Source: Chromobacterium sp. ATCC 53434 (lineage in GTDB: Bacteria; Pseudomonadota; Gammaproteobacteria; Burkholderiales; Chromobacteriaceae). Taken from it: a stretch of 64,000 nt of DNA. The translations under genes and the position numbers were made by a program. The notes under the pieces were generated by a model. The model saw only the letters and a list, made by a program, of their open reading frames with translations, was not told the origin of the DNA and did not search any database. Positions 58,101 through 64,000 of this stretch are shown here, in pieces (within the stretch, counting starts at the first letter, position 1; each line of letters opens with the position of its first letter). The stretch lies in contig NZ_CP025429.1 in assembly GCF_002848345.1 (NCBI RefSeq), positions 3,596,001 to 3,660,000 of the forward strand, read 5' to 3'.

Positions 58101-58647
58101 GCGGAATCGGCCTGGGCAAATCGTCCAGCCCCCGGTAAGGCTCGAAGTCCCAGCGCCGCGCCGGCACCTCCCCGACCAGATCCCGGCCCTCCCGCAGATT
58201 GCGCCAGAACGCCGCGAGATCGTCCGCCCCGGGAAACACCCCGTTCATGCCGATGACCGCGATGCCGTCCTCAGCCGGCGCCTCGAGCGCACGGCGCGTC
58301 CGGCGCGAACCCAGCGGCGCCAGCGCGGCGCCCCGGTAGCGGGCATACAGCGCCCCGCCCCCGGCGAGCGGCGCCGGATCGTCCAGGCACTGCGGGAATG
58401 CCGCGCCCAGATGCTCCGCCAGCGCGCTGATCGTGTCGTGGGTGAAAAACACGCTGGGCGCGATGTCGATGCCGAAGGACTCGTTGAGCCGTTTGGCGTA
58501 GATTTTCAAGGTGATGGAGTCGAAGCCCATCTCGCGCAGGCCGCGCCGGGGATCGAAAGCGTCGTCCCGGCGATTGAGGATTTCGCAGGCGATCTGGAAA
58601 ATGGCCTGCTGCAGTCGTTCGGCAGATTGATTCCGCTGGCTTGTCAT
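49165..58647 (-). CDS. PKS2: ACP-KS-KR-ACP-KS-KR-ACP-KS
   Basis: 3160 residues, the largest gene of the window. ACP1 (Ser44, GFDSITLK) completes a module begun on other proteins. KS1 (~127-560; Cys294 [28 protein letters not shown]) and a KR (Tyr1072 in SAYAAANGF; cofactor loop GALGALG instead of GGxGGLG) lead to ACP2 (Ser1227). KS2 (~1305-1730; Cys1471, STACSSS) and a second KR (GGGGGLG; Tyr2286 in ADYAFGNAF) lead to ACP3 (Ser2447). KS3 (~2530-2955; Cys2687 in DTACSTG) ends the protein with a long linker. Both KRs lack the LDD aspartate, suggesting A-type. There are no AT, DH, ER or methyltransferase domains. ATG 58647 lies 10 bp after the PKS1 stop. Confidence 0.93.
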   Translation of the reverse strand: MTSQRNQSAERLQQAIFQIACEILNRRDDAFDPRRGLREMGFDSITLKIYAKRLNESFGIDIAPSVFFTHDTISALAEHLGAAFPQCLDDPAPLAGGGALYARYRGAALAPLGSRRTRRALEAPAEDGIAVIGMNGVFPGADDLAAFWRNLREGRDLVGEVPARRWDFEPYRGLDDLPRPIPRWGAFIDGVDEFDAAFFGISRREAELMDPQHRRFLESAWHAIEDAGYAPKLLSGRRVGVFAGAQFNSYEELLHDAHEYQGYTATGTSHAILSNRVSYLFNLRGPSESVDTACSSSLVAIHRAVLAIQSGECEMALAGGVSLHLTPRAQIVTAQLGILSSAGRCRTFDAAADGFVRGEGVAVLLLKPLERALADRDHIYGVIKGSAACHSGRTSSLTAPEATAQTDVIVEALKRARLGPDSLGYIETHGTGTELGDPIEIEGIKGAFQRFSLPWQEADGVEPCGIGSLKTNIGHLEAAAGVASMVKVLLALSHKQIPPSLHVRQVNPYLKLEASRLSIVTRLGDWPRRADGQGGWQARRAGVSSFGFGGANAHVILEEAPEPQALPADGAAVGKPRLVVLSARSQPALAGMLRNLGRWLQEAGDGVALGDLAYTLNTRGSDFAERCAFIASSVDELAEAIRTVLAGGRPDNYSASGESARAPSPGGGAHSALMATASAFTAGASVDWTEHYAGESFRRISLPGYPFERERFWIPDAERQGELAFYPSRFVRSAGLEKHPAASGTLLLIGAGDAAEGIRAQWPRLEVVAVDAADDWAPVIARLRERGAPPRYIVWHAPACGADAAALAETVGDGLIAFARLAQAWLSAGADDAVQVVAVHAGEAAEASAAAMSAWARAQFAEHESFCCRCVELGPEMSRQEGAAAAVAEALSADTAWQVRYRDGARWTQSRDARAGDDSTGAGLRQQGVYLVSGALGALGAMFCKRLAKDWRARLVLLARRQPSPEQVEALRRDGAEVLVCECDVAAPEQVDEAVRRAIAAFGAIHGVLHIAGVGGEAPVLSQDAEAMRRALASKVAGTINLDRATRQLPLDFFIGFSSLAAVLPTAGYSAYAAANGFLDGYLAVRRRRQGAGLSQSINWPLWADGGMRPADGAEQAWRQWMWKSQGLAPLSSEDGYAAFERALDKGWPNIVVAWGDQARFSALLAASVGAVRSAAPQAEAVPERLTASVDADDVERTLARLAARILKARASDIDPRAALTDFGFDSLSLKEFAVLLTRTYHIPVTPNLFFQHGSLRALALYLQPKLPPAGAGAASAGAPATELPRSVEPSGRPAPEEASAEPIAIIGMAGVMPQSENIEAFWAHLEAGRDLVTEVPDSRWSWRDHFGEPGGDEQKSYSKWGGFVDGIDRFDAKFFNISPREAELMDPQHRLFLQVAWSAIENACHDPLSLGGRKIGLFAGQQVNEYQELLEANGERNAFRVTGNVDALLVNRISYLLDLRGPSEVVSTACSSSLVAVHRAVVALRRGECEMALAGGVSLMVSPTGFIYPSQMRMLSRDGKCKTFDARADGYVKGEGAGAVVLKPLRAALRDGDPIRAVIRGSAVNHGGKCTSLTAPNSAAQRDVIAAALSDGGVDPATIGYVEAHGTGTELGDPVEIDGLKQAFASASTLLAGSCAVGSVKTNIGHLEPAAGIAGLLKVVLALQHKFIPRSLHVETVNPYIDLAGSPFVIAGEAGPWRAKLDPAGQAIPRRAGVSAFGFGGANAHLVVEEAPVPAPAANAGERPCHLLPLSAKTAAALRSRVGDLRQWLAADDSASIAELAYNLGATRGHFDYRCAFVVGSRDELAQALDDYLAAPVDGEASALGERLGGKAMLAEYAGYLLDKLKSRDTAPAQRRSILSSLGELYCRGESIDWRALHGERGLRRLPLPAYPFEKTAYWPARNGKTAGGQPETSLVYYGCEYVEAALPLKAGAAPDGAVVVFDADAESAGRWRRLCGDAPLILVRPGAGFRQAGPGCYELAADRPDDYARLVAAVLAEHGRLAGVIHGWALARQGEQGLAARLGAGLDALMPLAQALLSHQAACPVLFAHGPEDAAEPAYRAVGGFAKSLVLEHPALTLRVVAFDAPAVDEDGLAECLWREWLHGSDAEVRYAGGVRRARRMAPVLPGSGGAALRDGGVYIITGGGGGLGAIFAEHLARRYRARLVLSGRSAPQDGPGRLLERLKTLGGDAIYVQADIGLADDALRLVQAAEQAFGEIHGVLHAAGVGAPAPIESKTRESVAAVLSAKVQGTANLDRALGARPLDFMLLFSSISSVIGNPENADYAFGNAFLDGFADSASSPSRKLLSISWPLWRDGGMKLPPAQMESLSKWMRKAQGLVPLRTERGLQAFEQCLASAHTHLTVIDGDPAVFERTIAGAFQYSRPAGVAETPVRDERPAGEALPAGSAGEAPPFEAELRALTWEILKIPAEAVEVEQSFSNLGFDSISLKTLADRIGQLLQCKIMPSIFFSYETPKALAAHLAESHAPVQRPAPVEPAPSRPQAARPASPPRAAAETDSGDIAVIGISGVMPQSRDLEQFWEHLVQGRNLVSEVPAARWDWRKHYGGKVEDSVSKWGGFHPDFDKFDAEFFGITRREAVLMDPQQRIFLQVAHHAFEDAGYATRSLSGRAVGVFAGMNFNEYQQMLAEHGESHAYLATGNYSSMLANRISFCMNLAGPSETLDTACSTGLVAINRAIQAIRTGECEMALAGAVSAILSPQSYVVASRLGILSPSGRCHTFDERADGYVKGEGAGAVLLKPLAKAMADGDHIHGVIKGIAVNHGGRANSMTAPNALAQARVIGEAIRRAGVEPATIGYVETHGTGTALGDPVEIDGLKKAFAASDRQAHCALGALKANIGHLEAAAGMAAFLKVILALRHGKLPGNAHLQNLNPYIDLNGSPFFIPTELADWPQSPAGAPRRAGVSSFGFGGSNAHAILEEAPARPLAERAKPAYLFCLSAKKRPQLSAMLDNLRGWLGSGDARDLEALSFTLNCGRDHHRHRFACVAADPLELREALAKALEDDSAIADAGQPPRIEAERIRQRVAGLLAALKDGAEAYRASLEDIAAAYRQGVDPDWPSVHAGEAHLRIPAPGYAFEKKRHWFDAIRPPSPPVEEAVIATPAKIVMKTLVDSSRVATGRAGHASVIDSSSSKIRLRKF

Positions 58648-58657
58648 CGCGCTGGAC

Positions 58658-61444
58658 TCAAGAATGGGTGTGGAAGGACTCGGACAATATCGACGAGATG
58701 CGCGCGGGATCGCCGCAGGCGGCCACGACGGCCGGCGCGTCCAGGCAAAGCGCCCGATCGAACAGCGCCAGCCCCGCATCTGTCGCCAGCGGCGTCAATC
58801 CCCAGCGGCTCCTGGCCAGCGACTCGTCCTGCCCGGACATGCGCATGCCGCCGTCGCGCCAATAGGACCAGGCGATCGCGCGTGTCGCACCCGACCGTTC
58901 CGACGTCGCGCGCTGAGCGTTTCTCAGCTCGGCGAACTCGAGCTGGAACGCGTTGGCCACCGCGTAATCGGACTGCCCGGCATGGCCGGCGACGCCGACG
59001 ATGGAGGAGAACATGATGAAAAAATCCAGCGGCTCATGGCGGGTGGCCAGATCCAGCTGGACGGTGCCGGCCACCTTGGGCGCCAGCACCGCGTCGAAAT
59101 CGTCGACGCTCTTGTCCGCCAGCCAGCCGTCCCGCAAGACGCCGGCGGCATGGAGCACGCCGTTGATCGGCCCGTGCTCGGCGCGAATGCGCGCGACCAG
59201 CGCCCTGACGCTGTCCGCATCGGCGATGTCGCACGGCATGTAGACCAGCTTGCTCCCCCCGGCGGTCAAGCCGGCCAGTTCGCGCTCCCGCTCCGCCGAC
59301 AAGGCGGACCTGCCGGTCAACACCAGCGTCACCGGCCCCCTGCTGGCGAAGTGCTCGGCGAAAAGCCTGCCCAGCCCGCCCAGCCCGCCGCTGATCAGAT
59401 AGACGCCCCGCGGCCGCAGAACCGTCGCGGCGGCGGCGGCCGCCGGCAGCCTGCCGCATGTCTTGCGGAATCGGCCGCCGTCGTCATGGCGGACCTCCGC
59501 GTCGCCGTCGTCCCAGTGGCCAAGCTCGTCCGCCAGCATCCGCGCGGCGGCGCGGGCATCGTCGCCCGATCGCCTGTCGTCGATCACTCGCGCCGTCAGT
59601 TGCGGCGACTCCTGCGTTAGGGTCTTCAACAGCCCCGCCGCGCAAGCCGATAACGGCTGCGCCGCGCCGGAGCGGTTGCGGTACCAGAACACCAGCCGCG
59701 CCGGACGCGGCCACTTCTCCAGAAGCAGGGCCTTGCCGAGCCAGAACAGCGATTTCACGCCCCGCGTCAGCTGCGCAGCCATCGCCGCGCCCAGCGGCGA
59801 GAACGCGTCCGCCGCCCAGCGATGCACCAGCGCGGAAGGAAACAGGCCGTCCTGCCGCAGCGAATCGAGCAGGCGGCGATAATCGGCGCCCCGCGCCGGG
59901 TCGATGCGGTAGGACGCCGCGCCCGTCTTGCAAAAACCCTCGCCGGGCAGGACCACCACCACTTCGGCCCGCGGATCGGCTTCGCGCATCGCGTCGGCCA
60001 GCCGTTCGTCGTTGTCGAACAGCAGCACCCCGCCGGGAAAGGCCGGATGCGGCGCGCGCAGCTCCAGCGGACGCGGCTCGTAATGCGTCAGCGCCATCAC
60101 CGGCTCGGCGCCGTCGTTGTCGGCGCCGATCGGGAAAACGCCGACATCCTCCATCGCGGCGCAGATCAGCCCGTCGGCGTCGGCGATGACGATTTCGAAA
60201 CCGCCGCCATCGCGGCGCGCCCTGACATGACGCGCCGCGCCGAGACGGCCCGACAGCGTCATCGAGCCTATCCGCGACACCATCGCCGGATTGGAAGATT
60301 GCCGCGCGATCCAGCACTCCAGCACTTGCAGCGCCGCCAGCAAGGCCTGCTCCGCCGTCGCCGGCTGCGGCGCGATTTCGGCGAAAGCGGCGTCGTCGCC
60401 GAAGGCGACGCGCTCCACATGGCGGAATGCCGCGTCATACTCGATGCCGGTGCCGGCCAGCAAGGCGAAAACGCCGTCCTTGGAAACCCAGGCCCCATCG
60501 CCGTCGAAGGACGCGATCGGCAAGCTGGCCGTCGGCGCCGGCCCCGCCGGCATCCGCGCCACGCCCTGCATCAGAACTTCGGACGCGCCATCGTGCTGCA
60601 GCGCGATTTCGAAATCGGCCTCCGTCTGATCGCCCTGCAGCCAGACCGCCAGCGCCTGCGGCTGATCGAGCACCAGATGCTGCGCCCAGGCGCACCGTCG
60701 CAGGCGCAGCGACGCGGGATCCGAACCCAGCGTCCGCAACGCGGCGACGGCCAGTCCGATATACGATGCGGCATGCAGCAGCGGCGTGCCCCGCACGCCA
60801 TAGCCGAACGCGTCCGCCCGCCCGATGCGCTTGGCAAAACCCTGACGCCCGAGCGTGGAAACATCGCGGTCCCAAAATCCCCCTGCGGCGGCGCCGAGCG
60901 GCTGACCCCGCGGGGTTTCCGGCTGACGCACCCAAAACGAAGTCCTGGCGAACGGATAGGAAGGCAGATCGCCTATCGGTTCGCAGGCTGCTTGGATTTG
61001 CGACCAATCGATGTCGGCCCCGTCCAGATAGCACGCGCCCAAGGCCTCCAGCGCCAGCCTGCGGTCCTGCGCCTTGTCGGCGGCGGCCAGGGCGGCGATC
61101 GCCTCGGCCGGCGTCCAGCGCCCCTCCGCAGGCGTCCGGGACAAGACCGCGTCCTCGCCCCGCCGCGCCAGCGCCGTCAGCAAATCGTCAATGGACTCGA
61201 CAATCCAGCAACGTCTGGTCGCATGGTGCTTGCGGCCGGCATTCAGCGTGCGGCTCAAGGCATCCAGGGAAATGTCCCGGCCCTGGCCTTGCGCCCACCG
61301 ATGCAAATCCGATATCCGCAAATCCAGGTCTCTTTCATTGCGGGCGGACAGCGTGATAAGCCATATATTCCGCGCCAAAGGCGCCTGACCGGACGAGGGA
61401 GAAGAGGATTCATGCTCGGACACACGGAAGAGCAGCGTTCCCAT
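58658..61444 (-). CDS. PKS1: KS flanking subdomain-DH*-KR without KS or ACP
   Basis: 928 residues. The protein opens with the post-KS flanking subdomain (WLITLSARNERDLDLRISDL to about residue 180, ending in LPSYPFARTSFW), although it has no KS. A DH-like double hotdog follows (about 185-430); the catalytic His is missing (DAFGYGVRGTPLLHAASY) and the second-half Asp is Ala (ALLAALQ), so it is probably dead. The KR has YLISGGLGGLG, Tyr827 in SDYAVANAF, and an LRD motif that suggests B-type. ATG 61444 lies 2 bp after the HMGS stop with a GGTGGG site; GTG 61456 is an alternative. It needs the KS of PKS5 and the ACP of PKS2 to form a module. Confidence 0.87.
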   Translation of the reverse strand: MGTLLFRVSEHESSSPSSGQAPLARNIWLITLSARNERDLDLRISDLHRWAQGQGRDISLDALSRTLNAGRKHHATRRCWIVESIDDLLTALARRGEDAVLSRTPAEGRWTPAEAIAALAAADKAQDRRLALEALGACYLDGADIDWSQIQAACEPIGDLPSYPFARTSFWVRQPETPRGQPLGAAAGGFWDRDVSTLGRQGFAKRIGRADAFGYGVRGTPLLHAASYIGLAVAALRTLGSDPASLRLRRCAWAQHLVLDQPQALAVWLQGDQTEADFEIALQHDGASEVLMQGVARMPAGPAPTASLPIASFDGDGAWVSKDGVFALLAGTGIEYDAAFRHVERVAFGDDAAFAEIAPQPATAEQALLAALQVLECWIARQSSNPAMVSRIGSMTLSGRLGAARHVRARRDGGGFEIVIADADGLICAAMEDVGVFPIGADNDGAEPVMALTHYEPRPLELRAPHPAFPGGVLLFDNDERLADAMREADPRAEVVVVLPGEGFCKTGAASYRIDPARGADYRRLLDSLRQDGLFPSALVHRWAADAFSPLGAAMAAQLTRGVKSLFWLGKALLLEKWPRPARLVFWYRNRSGAAQPLSACAAGLLKTLTQESPQLTARVIDDRRSGDDARAAARMLADELGHWDDGDAEVRHDDGGRFRKTCGRLPAAAAAATVLRPRGVYLISGGLGGLGRLFAEHFASRGPVTLVLTGRSALSAERERELAGLTAGGSKLVYMPCDIADADSVRALVARIRAEHGPINGVLHAAGVLRDGWLADKSVDDFDAVLAPKVAGTVQLDLATRHEPLDFFIMFSSIVGVAGHAGQSDYAVANAFQLEFAELRNAQRATSERSGATRAIAWSYWRDGGMRMSGQDESLARSRWGLTPLATDAGLALFDRALCLDAPAVVAACGDPARISSILSESFHTHS

Positions 61445-61446
61445 TT

Positions 61447-62679
61447 TCAAGCCCACCGATATTTTCGATGATAATTGGCATCCACGCTATCCAATACCAG
61501 TCGGCCGCTTCCCTCGACATGGCTATCGTAAATTTGCTGGTATGCCGAAACATCCACCGTCAAATCCTTCACGCCAAACAGCAACTTCTCGTTCAGATCA
61601 AGCAGCGTTTCATATTCATCCAGATTCAAACCATACCGGGCATCCAGCGCCGACTTTATCTGGATGGCCTGTACTTTTTCCTGCGAGCGAGGCGTGATAA
61701 TTCCGCTATAAAACTCGGAAGAACAACCCGAGCCATAAGAGAACAAGCCGATTCGCTTCGCGCCGGTCAACTCGACATTATCGATCAGACTGCATAGCGC
61801 CATAAATATGGTCGCCGAATAGATATTCCCAACCTCGACGCAATGCGCCAATGAAGGCTGCATCCGTCTTTGAAAGTCATCCTCGATCTGATTGACCGGC
61901 ACGCGCAAGCTGCGCAGCATGGCGCGATGCGCGCCTTTGACCATGCCGCCAAATGGCGTATGAAATACCAGGTGCTCAAAGGAAGACAGAAAATCGACGC
62001 CCTCGACTCGGCTTTCATAATCGGCGAAGCTGTTGCTCAGGCAATCAAGATACGACATCAGCGAAAGATCGGGATCCCCTGTCTCGACGTGCACATCCGG
62101 TCGGCAGGTATCCATCACCTCATAACTGTGATAACCGTTGGCGCCAAAATCCAGTTCCAGAATTTCCGGCTTGTTGCTGACCAGCATCGCCACCGCGCCG
62201 GTGCCCTGCGAAGGCTCGGCATAGGTGAATTTGGCGGTAGCCCTGGTCACGTCGGTGGCGATCACCAGGACCTTGGCGTTGGGGGAGGCGTTGGAGGCGA
62301 TGAAGTTGACCGCCATCTGCAAGGCAGCGGTTCCGCCATAGCATGCCTGTTTGATCTCAAACAGGCGGCAACGGCGATTCAAACCGAGATAATCGTGGAT
62401 ATAGGTGCTGAGAGACTTGCCGAAATCCAGACCGGACTCACTCGCCGTGATGACCATCTCAATCCGGTCCCGGTCTTCGGCGTCCAGTGCGTCAATCATG
62501 GGCTTGGCCGCATTGACTGCATTTGTCACCGGATCTTCGCAAGGCAGGCTGACCGACTTGCGCTCCATCAGCAGATTTGAAAATCTATGCAAGTCTAATT
62601 TGCGGTACTCGAATAGATCGTGAACGCCGATGCAAGCAAAACCAAAAAAGCTACTGATACTTTCGATGCCAATATCCAT
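61447..62679 (-). CDS. 3-hydroxy-3-methylglutaryl-CoA synthase-like beta-branching enzyme (HMGS, PksG type)
   Basis: 410 residues, thiolase fold. The catalytic residues of HMG-CoA synthases are present: Glu81 (ITASESGLD), Cys113 (KQACYGGTAAL) and His240 (VFHTPFGGM), together with the C-terminal GSGCSSEFYSGII. It adds acetyl from the donor ACP to the beta-keto group of the growing chain. It is the first gene of the 15-gene operon, with an AGGAAGG site before ATG 62679. Its GC content is visibly lower than that of the PKS genes. PKS1 follows with 2 bp between. Confidence 0.92.
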   Translation of the reverse strand: MDIGIESISSFFGFACIGVHDLFEYRKLDLHRFSNLLMERKSVSLPCEDPVTNAVNAAKPMIDALDAEDRDRIEMVITASESGLDFGKSLSTYIHDYLGLNRRCRLFEIKQACYGGTAALQMAVNFIASNASPNAKVLVIATDVTRATAKFTYAEPSQGTGAVAMLVSNKPEILELDFGANGYHSYEVMDTCRPDVHVETGDPDLSLMSYLDCLSNSFADYESRVEGVDFLSSFEHLVFHTPFGGMVKGAHRAMLRSLRVPVNQIEDDFQRRMQPSLAHCVEVGNIYSATIFMALCSLIDNVELTGAKRIGLFSYGSGCSSEFYSGIITPRSQEKVQAIQIKSALDARYGLNLDEYETLLDLNEKLLFGVKDLTVDVSAYQQIYDSHVEGSGRLVLDSVDANYHRKYRWA

Positions 62680-63382
62680 TCGACTTACCTTCCTCAATAC
62701 AAAGTACCGCAATGAAGATATGTCTGATTTTGGCTGGAGAATCTGCGAGTTACTCAGGCCCACCTTTCGACTTGCAGAATCTCCCAAGCCAAAACAGAAT
62801 GCCACGATCGAACAAGCATAATCAAAGATCGATAAATATTCGAGGTAGATAATACAGCCGCCAATCTTCGAACAACACCTGCCCATTCAGACAGTTGAAT
62901 TAATTTAATGCATCAGATATGCCGATAATGACGAAATGATTTCCAAACAGAACGCAAGGCATTCTCCGGCATTCATTCAACAGCAATATTTCGGGAAGAA
63001 TCGTGAATAAACGCGGGAGCGCTTCGCATTCGAATAAGACCGCGCATCGCGTGGAAAGTCAGGACAGCTCGGCATTTCAGCCGGCAAGAAAGAATGGCGC
63101 TCATGCTTGAGCCGCCAAATTAGAAAATCAAAGCAGAAAATAAGATATACAATCAGCCGACAAGCAATATCGGTACAGAACGAAAGAATTATTCTAGATC
63201 AAACAAAAAACCGGCGCCGTCATTCCAGGCATTGCCGATGACATCGATACCACGGATTGCCACAATCCTTCAGCGAAAATGGTCAATCCCGGCGAGCGCC
63301 GATCGGCGTCGTCCGAATATCCGGGCACCGTAAAGGGAGGTCAAACGACAAGCGGCGACCGCACCCGCCGTCGCCGCGCAAG
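62680..63382. other. AT-rich upstream region of the PKS operon
   Basis: About 700 bp without a convincing gene, tRNA or mobile-element remnant, clearly richer in A+T than the coding regions. The operon promoter should be here, on the minus strand. One candidate is TATTAT (complement of 62849-62854) with TTGTTC 15 bp upstream (complement of 62870-62875), about 170 bp before the HMGS start. The spacing is short, so this is weak. No lux-box-like CTGnCC...GGnCAG palindrome was seen. Confidence 0.35.
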
Positions 63383-63410
63383 AAAAACGGCAGCCCGCCA
63401 GGCTGCCGCT
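63383..63410 (-). terminator. Rho-independent terminator of rnhA
   Basis: On the minus strand CGGCAGCC-TGGCG-GGCTGCCG is followed by TTTTT, 11 nt after the rnhA stop codon. It separates rnhA transcription from the PKS operon, so that operon needs its own promoter. Confidence 0.8.
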
Positions 63411-63420
63411 TGCTTCAGGT

Positions 63421-63864
63421 TCAGGCCAGCTCCGCGCCCCTGTTGGCCAGACGATCGGCCCTTTCATTGAACTCATGCCCGGCGTGGCCCTTGACCCAGC
63501 GCCACTCCACGTCCAGATGACGATTGCGCTCGGCGTCCAGCTGCTGCCATAGATCGGCGTTCTTCACCGGCTCCTTGGCCGCGGTCTTCCAGCCGCGCGC
63601 CTTCCAGCCGTGTATCCACTCGGAGATGCCCTTCTGCACATACTGCGAGTCGGTATAGACCACGACGCGGCACGGCCGGTTCAGGGCCGCCAGGCCCCGG
63701 ATCACCGCCAGCATCTCCATGCGGTTGTTGGTGGTGCCCGGCTCGCCGCCGAACAATTCCTTTTCCTTGCCCTTGAAGCGCAAAAGCGCGCCCCAGCCGC
63801 CGGGTCCCGGGTTGCCCTTGCAGGAACCGTCGGTGTAAATCTCGACCTTGTCTTCGGTAGTCAT
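63421..63864 (-). CDS. rnhA: Ribonuclease HI
   Basis: 147 residues, normal length. It cleaves the RNA strand of RNA-DNA hybrids. The four acidic active-site residues are visible in order: Asp in [18 protein letters not shown], Glu in [13 protein letters not shown], Asp in [14 protein letters not shown] and Asp in [13 protein letters not shown]; the [12 protein letters not shown] histidine loop is intact. ATG 63864 gives the standard N-terminus. In many proteobacteria rnhA is adjacent to dnaQ; here the whole PKS island separates them. Confidence 0.96.
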   Translation of the reverse strand: MTTEDKVEIYTDGSCKGNPGPGGWGALLRFKGKEKELFGGEPGTTNNRMEMLAVIRGLAALNRPCRVVVYTDSQYVQKGISEWIHGWKARGWKTAAKEPVKNADLWQQLDAERNRHLDVEWRWVKGHAGHEFNERADRLANRGAELA

Positions 63865-63874
63865 GCTGTCTCGT

Positions 63875-64000
63875 TCAATGGCAGGACGATGCGCCGTCCC
63901 GCTCGGTTGCATCCGGGCGCTTGTGGGTGTGGTGGCGCTCGTTGCCGGCCACCACGCCGAGCGCGCCCTTGTTCTTGGCCTGCTGTTTCCAGGTCGGGGT
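63875..64000 (-). CDS. C-terminal fragment of an unidentified protein upstream of rnhA
   Basis: The last 41 codons of a gene entering from the right edge: [20 protein letters not shown] and a His/Arg-rich tail ending DGASSCH before TGA at 63877-63875. The fragment is too short for a family call. By position it could be the SAM-dependent methyltransferase often found before rnhA (YafS-like), but the sequence visible here does not prove that. It ends 10 bp before the rnhA start, so the two are probably co-transcribed. Confidence 0.5.
   Translation of the reverse strand, partial: TPTWKQQAKNKGALGVVAGNERHHTHKRPDATERDGASSCH

Noticed and set aside
58647..58779. N-terminal extension of PKS2 to 58779
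   Set aside because: It would overlap the PKS1 C-terminus in another frame and precede the ACP with basic low-complexity sequence; ATG 58647 is the sensible start.
42329..62679. Repeated KS/KR segments as recent tandem gene duplications or assembly artefacts
   Set aside because: The modules share motifs but differ throughout, as expected for ordinary multimodular PKS proteins.
62680..63420. Quorum-sensing lux-box-like operator for the PKS operon
   Set aside because: No CTGnCC...GGnCAG palindrome was found; AT-rich partial palindromes such as GAATTAATTTAA are too short and unspecific.

Overview
The window is high-GC DNA that looks like a betaproteobacterial chromosome, most likely Chromobacterium or a close relative in the Chromobacteriaceae. 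This rests on protein character and gene content, not a database search. It has two parts: an ordinary housekeeping backbone (1-23212 and 63421-64000) and a ~40-kb secondary-metabolism island (about 23270-63380).

Backbone, left to right: the 5' end of glyA; an unrecognised conserved-looking protein; a ~93-nt candidate small RNA with its own promoter and terminator; a predicted AAA ATPase; the mdtJI spermidine-type SMR exporter pair; ilvD; lgt; a polar amino-acid ABC importer (binding protein and two permeases, no ATPase gene here); an S9 peptidase; a DUF190 protein; a penicillin-V-acylase-like hydrolase; a copper chaperone and copA behind a CsoR-type operator; pncA; a frameshifted corA; ppx; phoU; rpiA; and ispF, ispD and dnaQ as an operon on the minus strand. 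rnhA and the tail of another gene lie at the far right. rnhA and dnaQ are neighbours in many proteobacteria. Here they keep the same orientation but are separated by the island, which suggests insertion between them.

Island: a 165-bp MITE-like element with perfect 21-bp terminal inverted repeats and a TTA target duplication lies near the dnaQ edge, followed by a plus-strand DUF6178-like gene. The rest is one minus-strand, tightly packed 15-gene operon (62679 to 25746) for a trans-acyltransferase polyketide synthase. Transcription order: HMG-CoA synthase-like protein; PKS1 (flanking subdomain-DH*-KR); PKS2 (ACP-KS-KR-ACP-KS-KR-ACP-KS); PKS3 (ACP-ACP-KS-DH-KR-ACP-KS); PKS4 (DH-ACP-KS-ACP-TE); PKS5 (FAAL-ACP-KS); two enoyl-CoA hydratase-like beta-branching enzymes; malonyl acyltransferase; acyl hydrolase-type AT; a phosphopantetheinyl transferase broken by one base; PfaD-type enoyl reductase; MFS exporter; donor ACP; and a decarboxylating KS (Cys to Ser).

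The domains join into one assembly line only if the last PKS gene acts first: PKS5 -> PKS1 -> PKS2 -> PKS3 -> PKS4. FAAL would load a fatty acid. Seven condensations follow: three beta-hydroxy modules, one non-reducing module with a tandem ACP that is the best site for HMGS-type beta-branching, one dehydrating module, one KS-DH*-ACP module that may shift a double bond, and a non-reducing last module with a thioesterase. The first module is split so that its KS is at the C-terminus of PKS5, while the KS flanking subdomain, DH* and KR are on PKS1 and its ACP is on PKS2. No C-methyltransferase domain, pathway-specific regulator or transposase gene was seen. The product is not identified.
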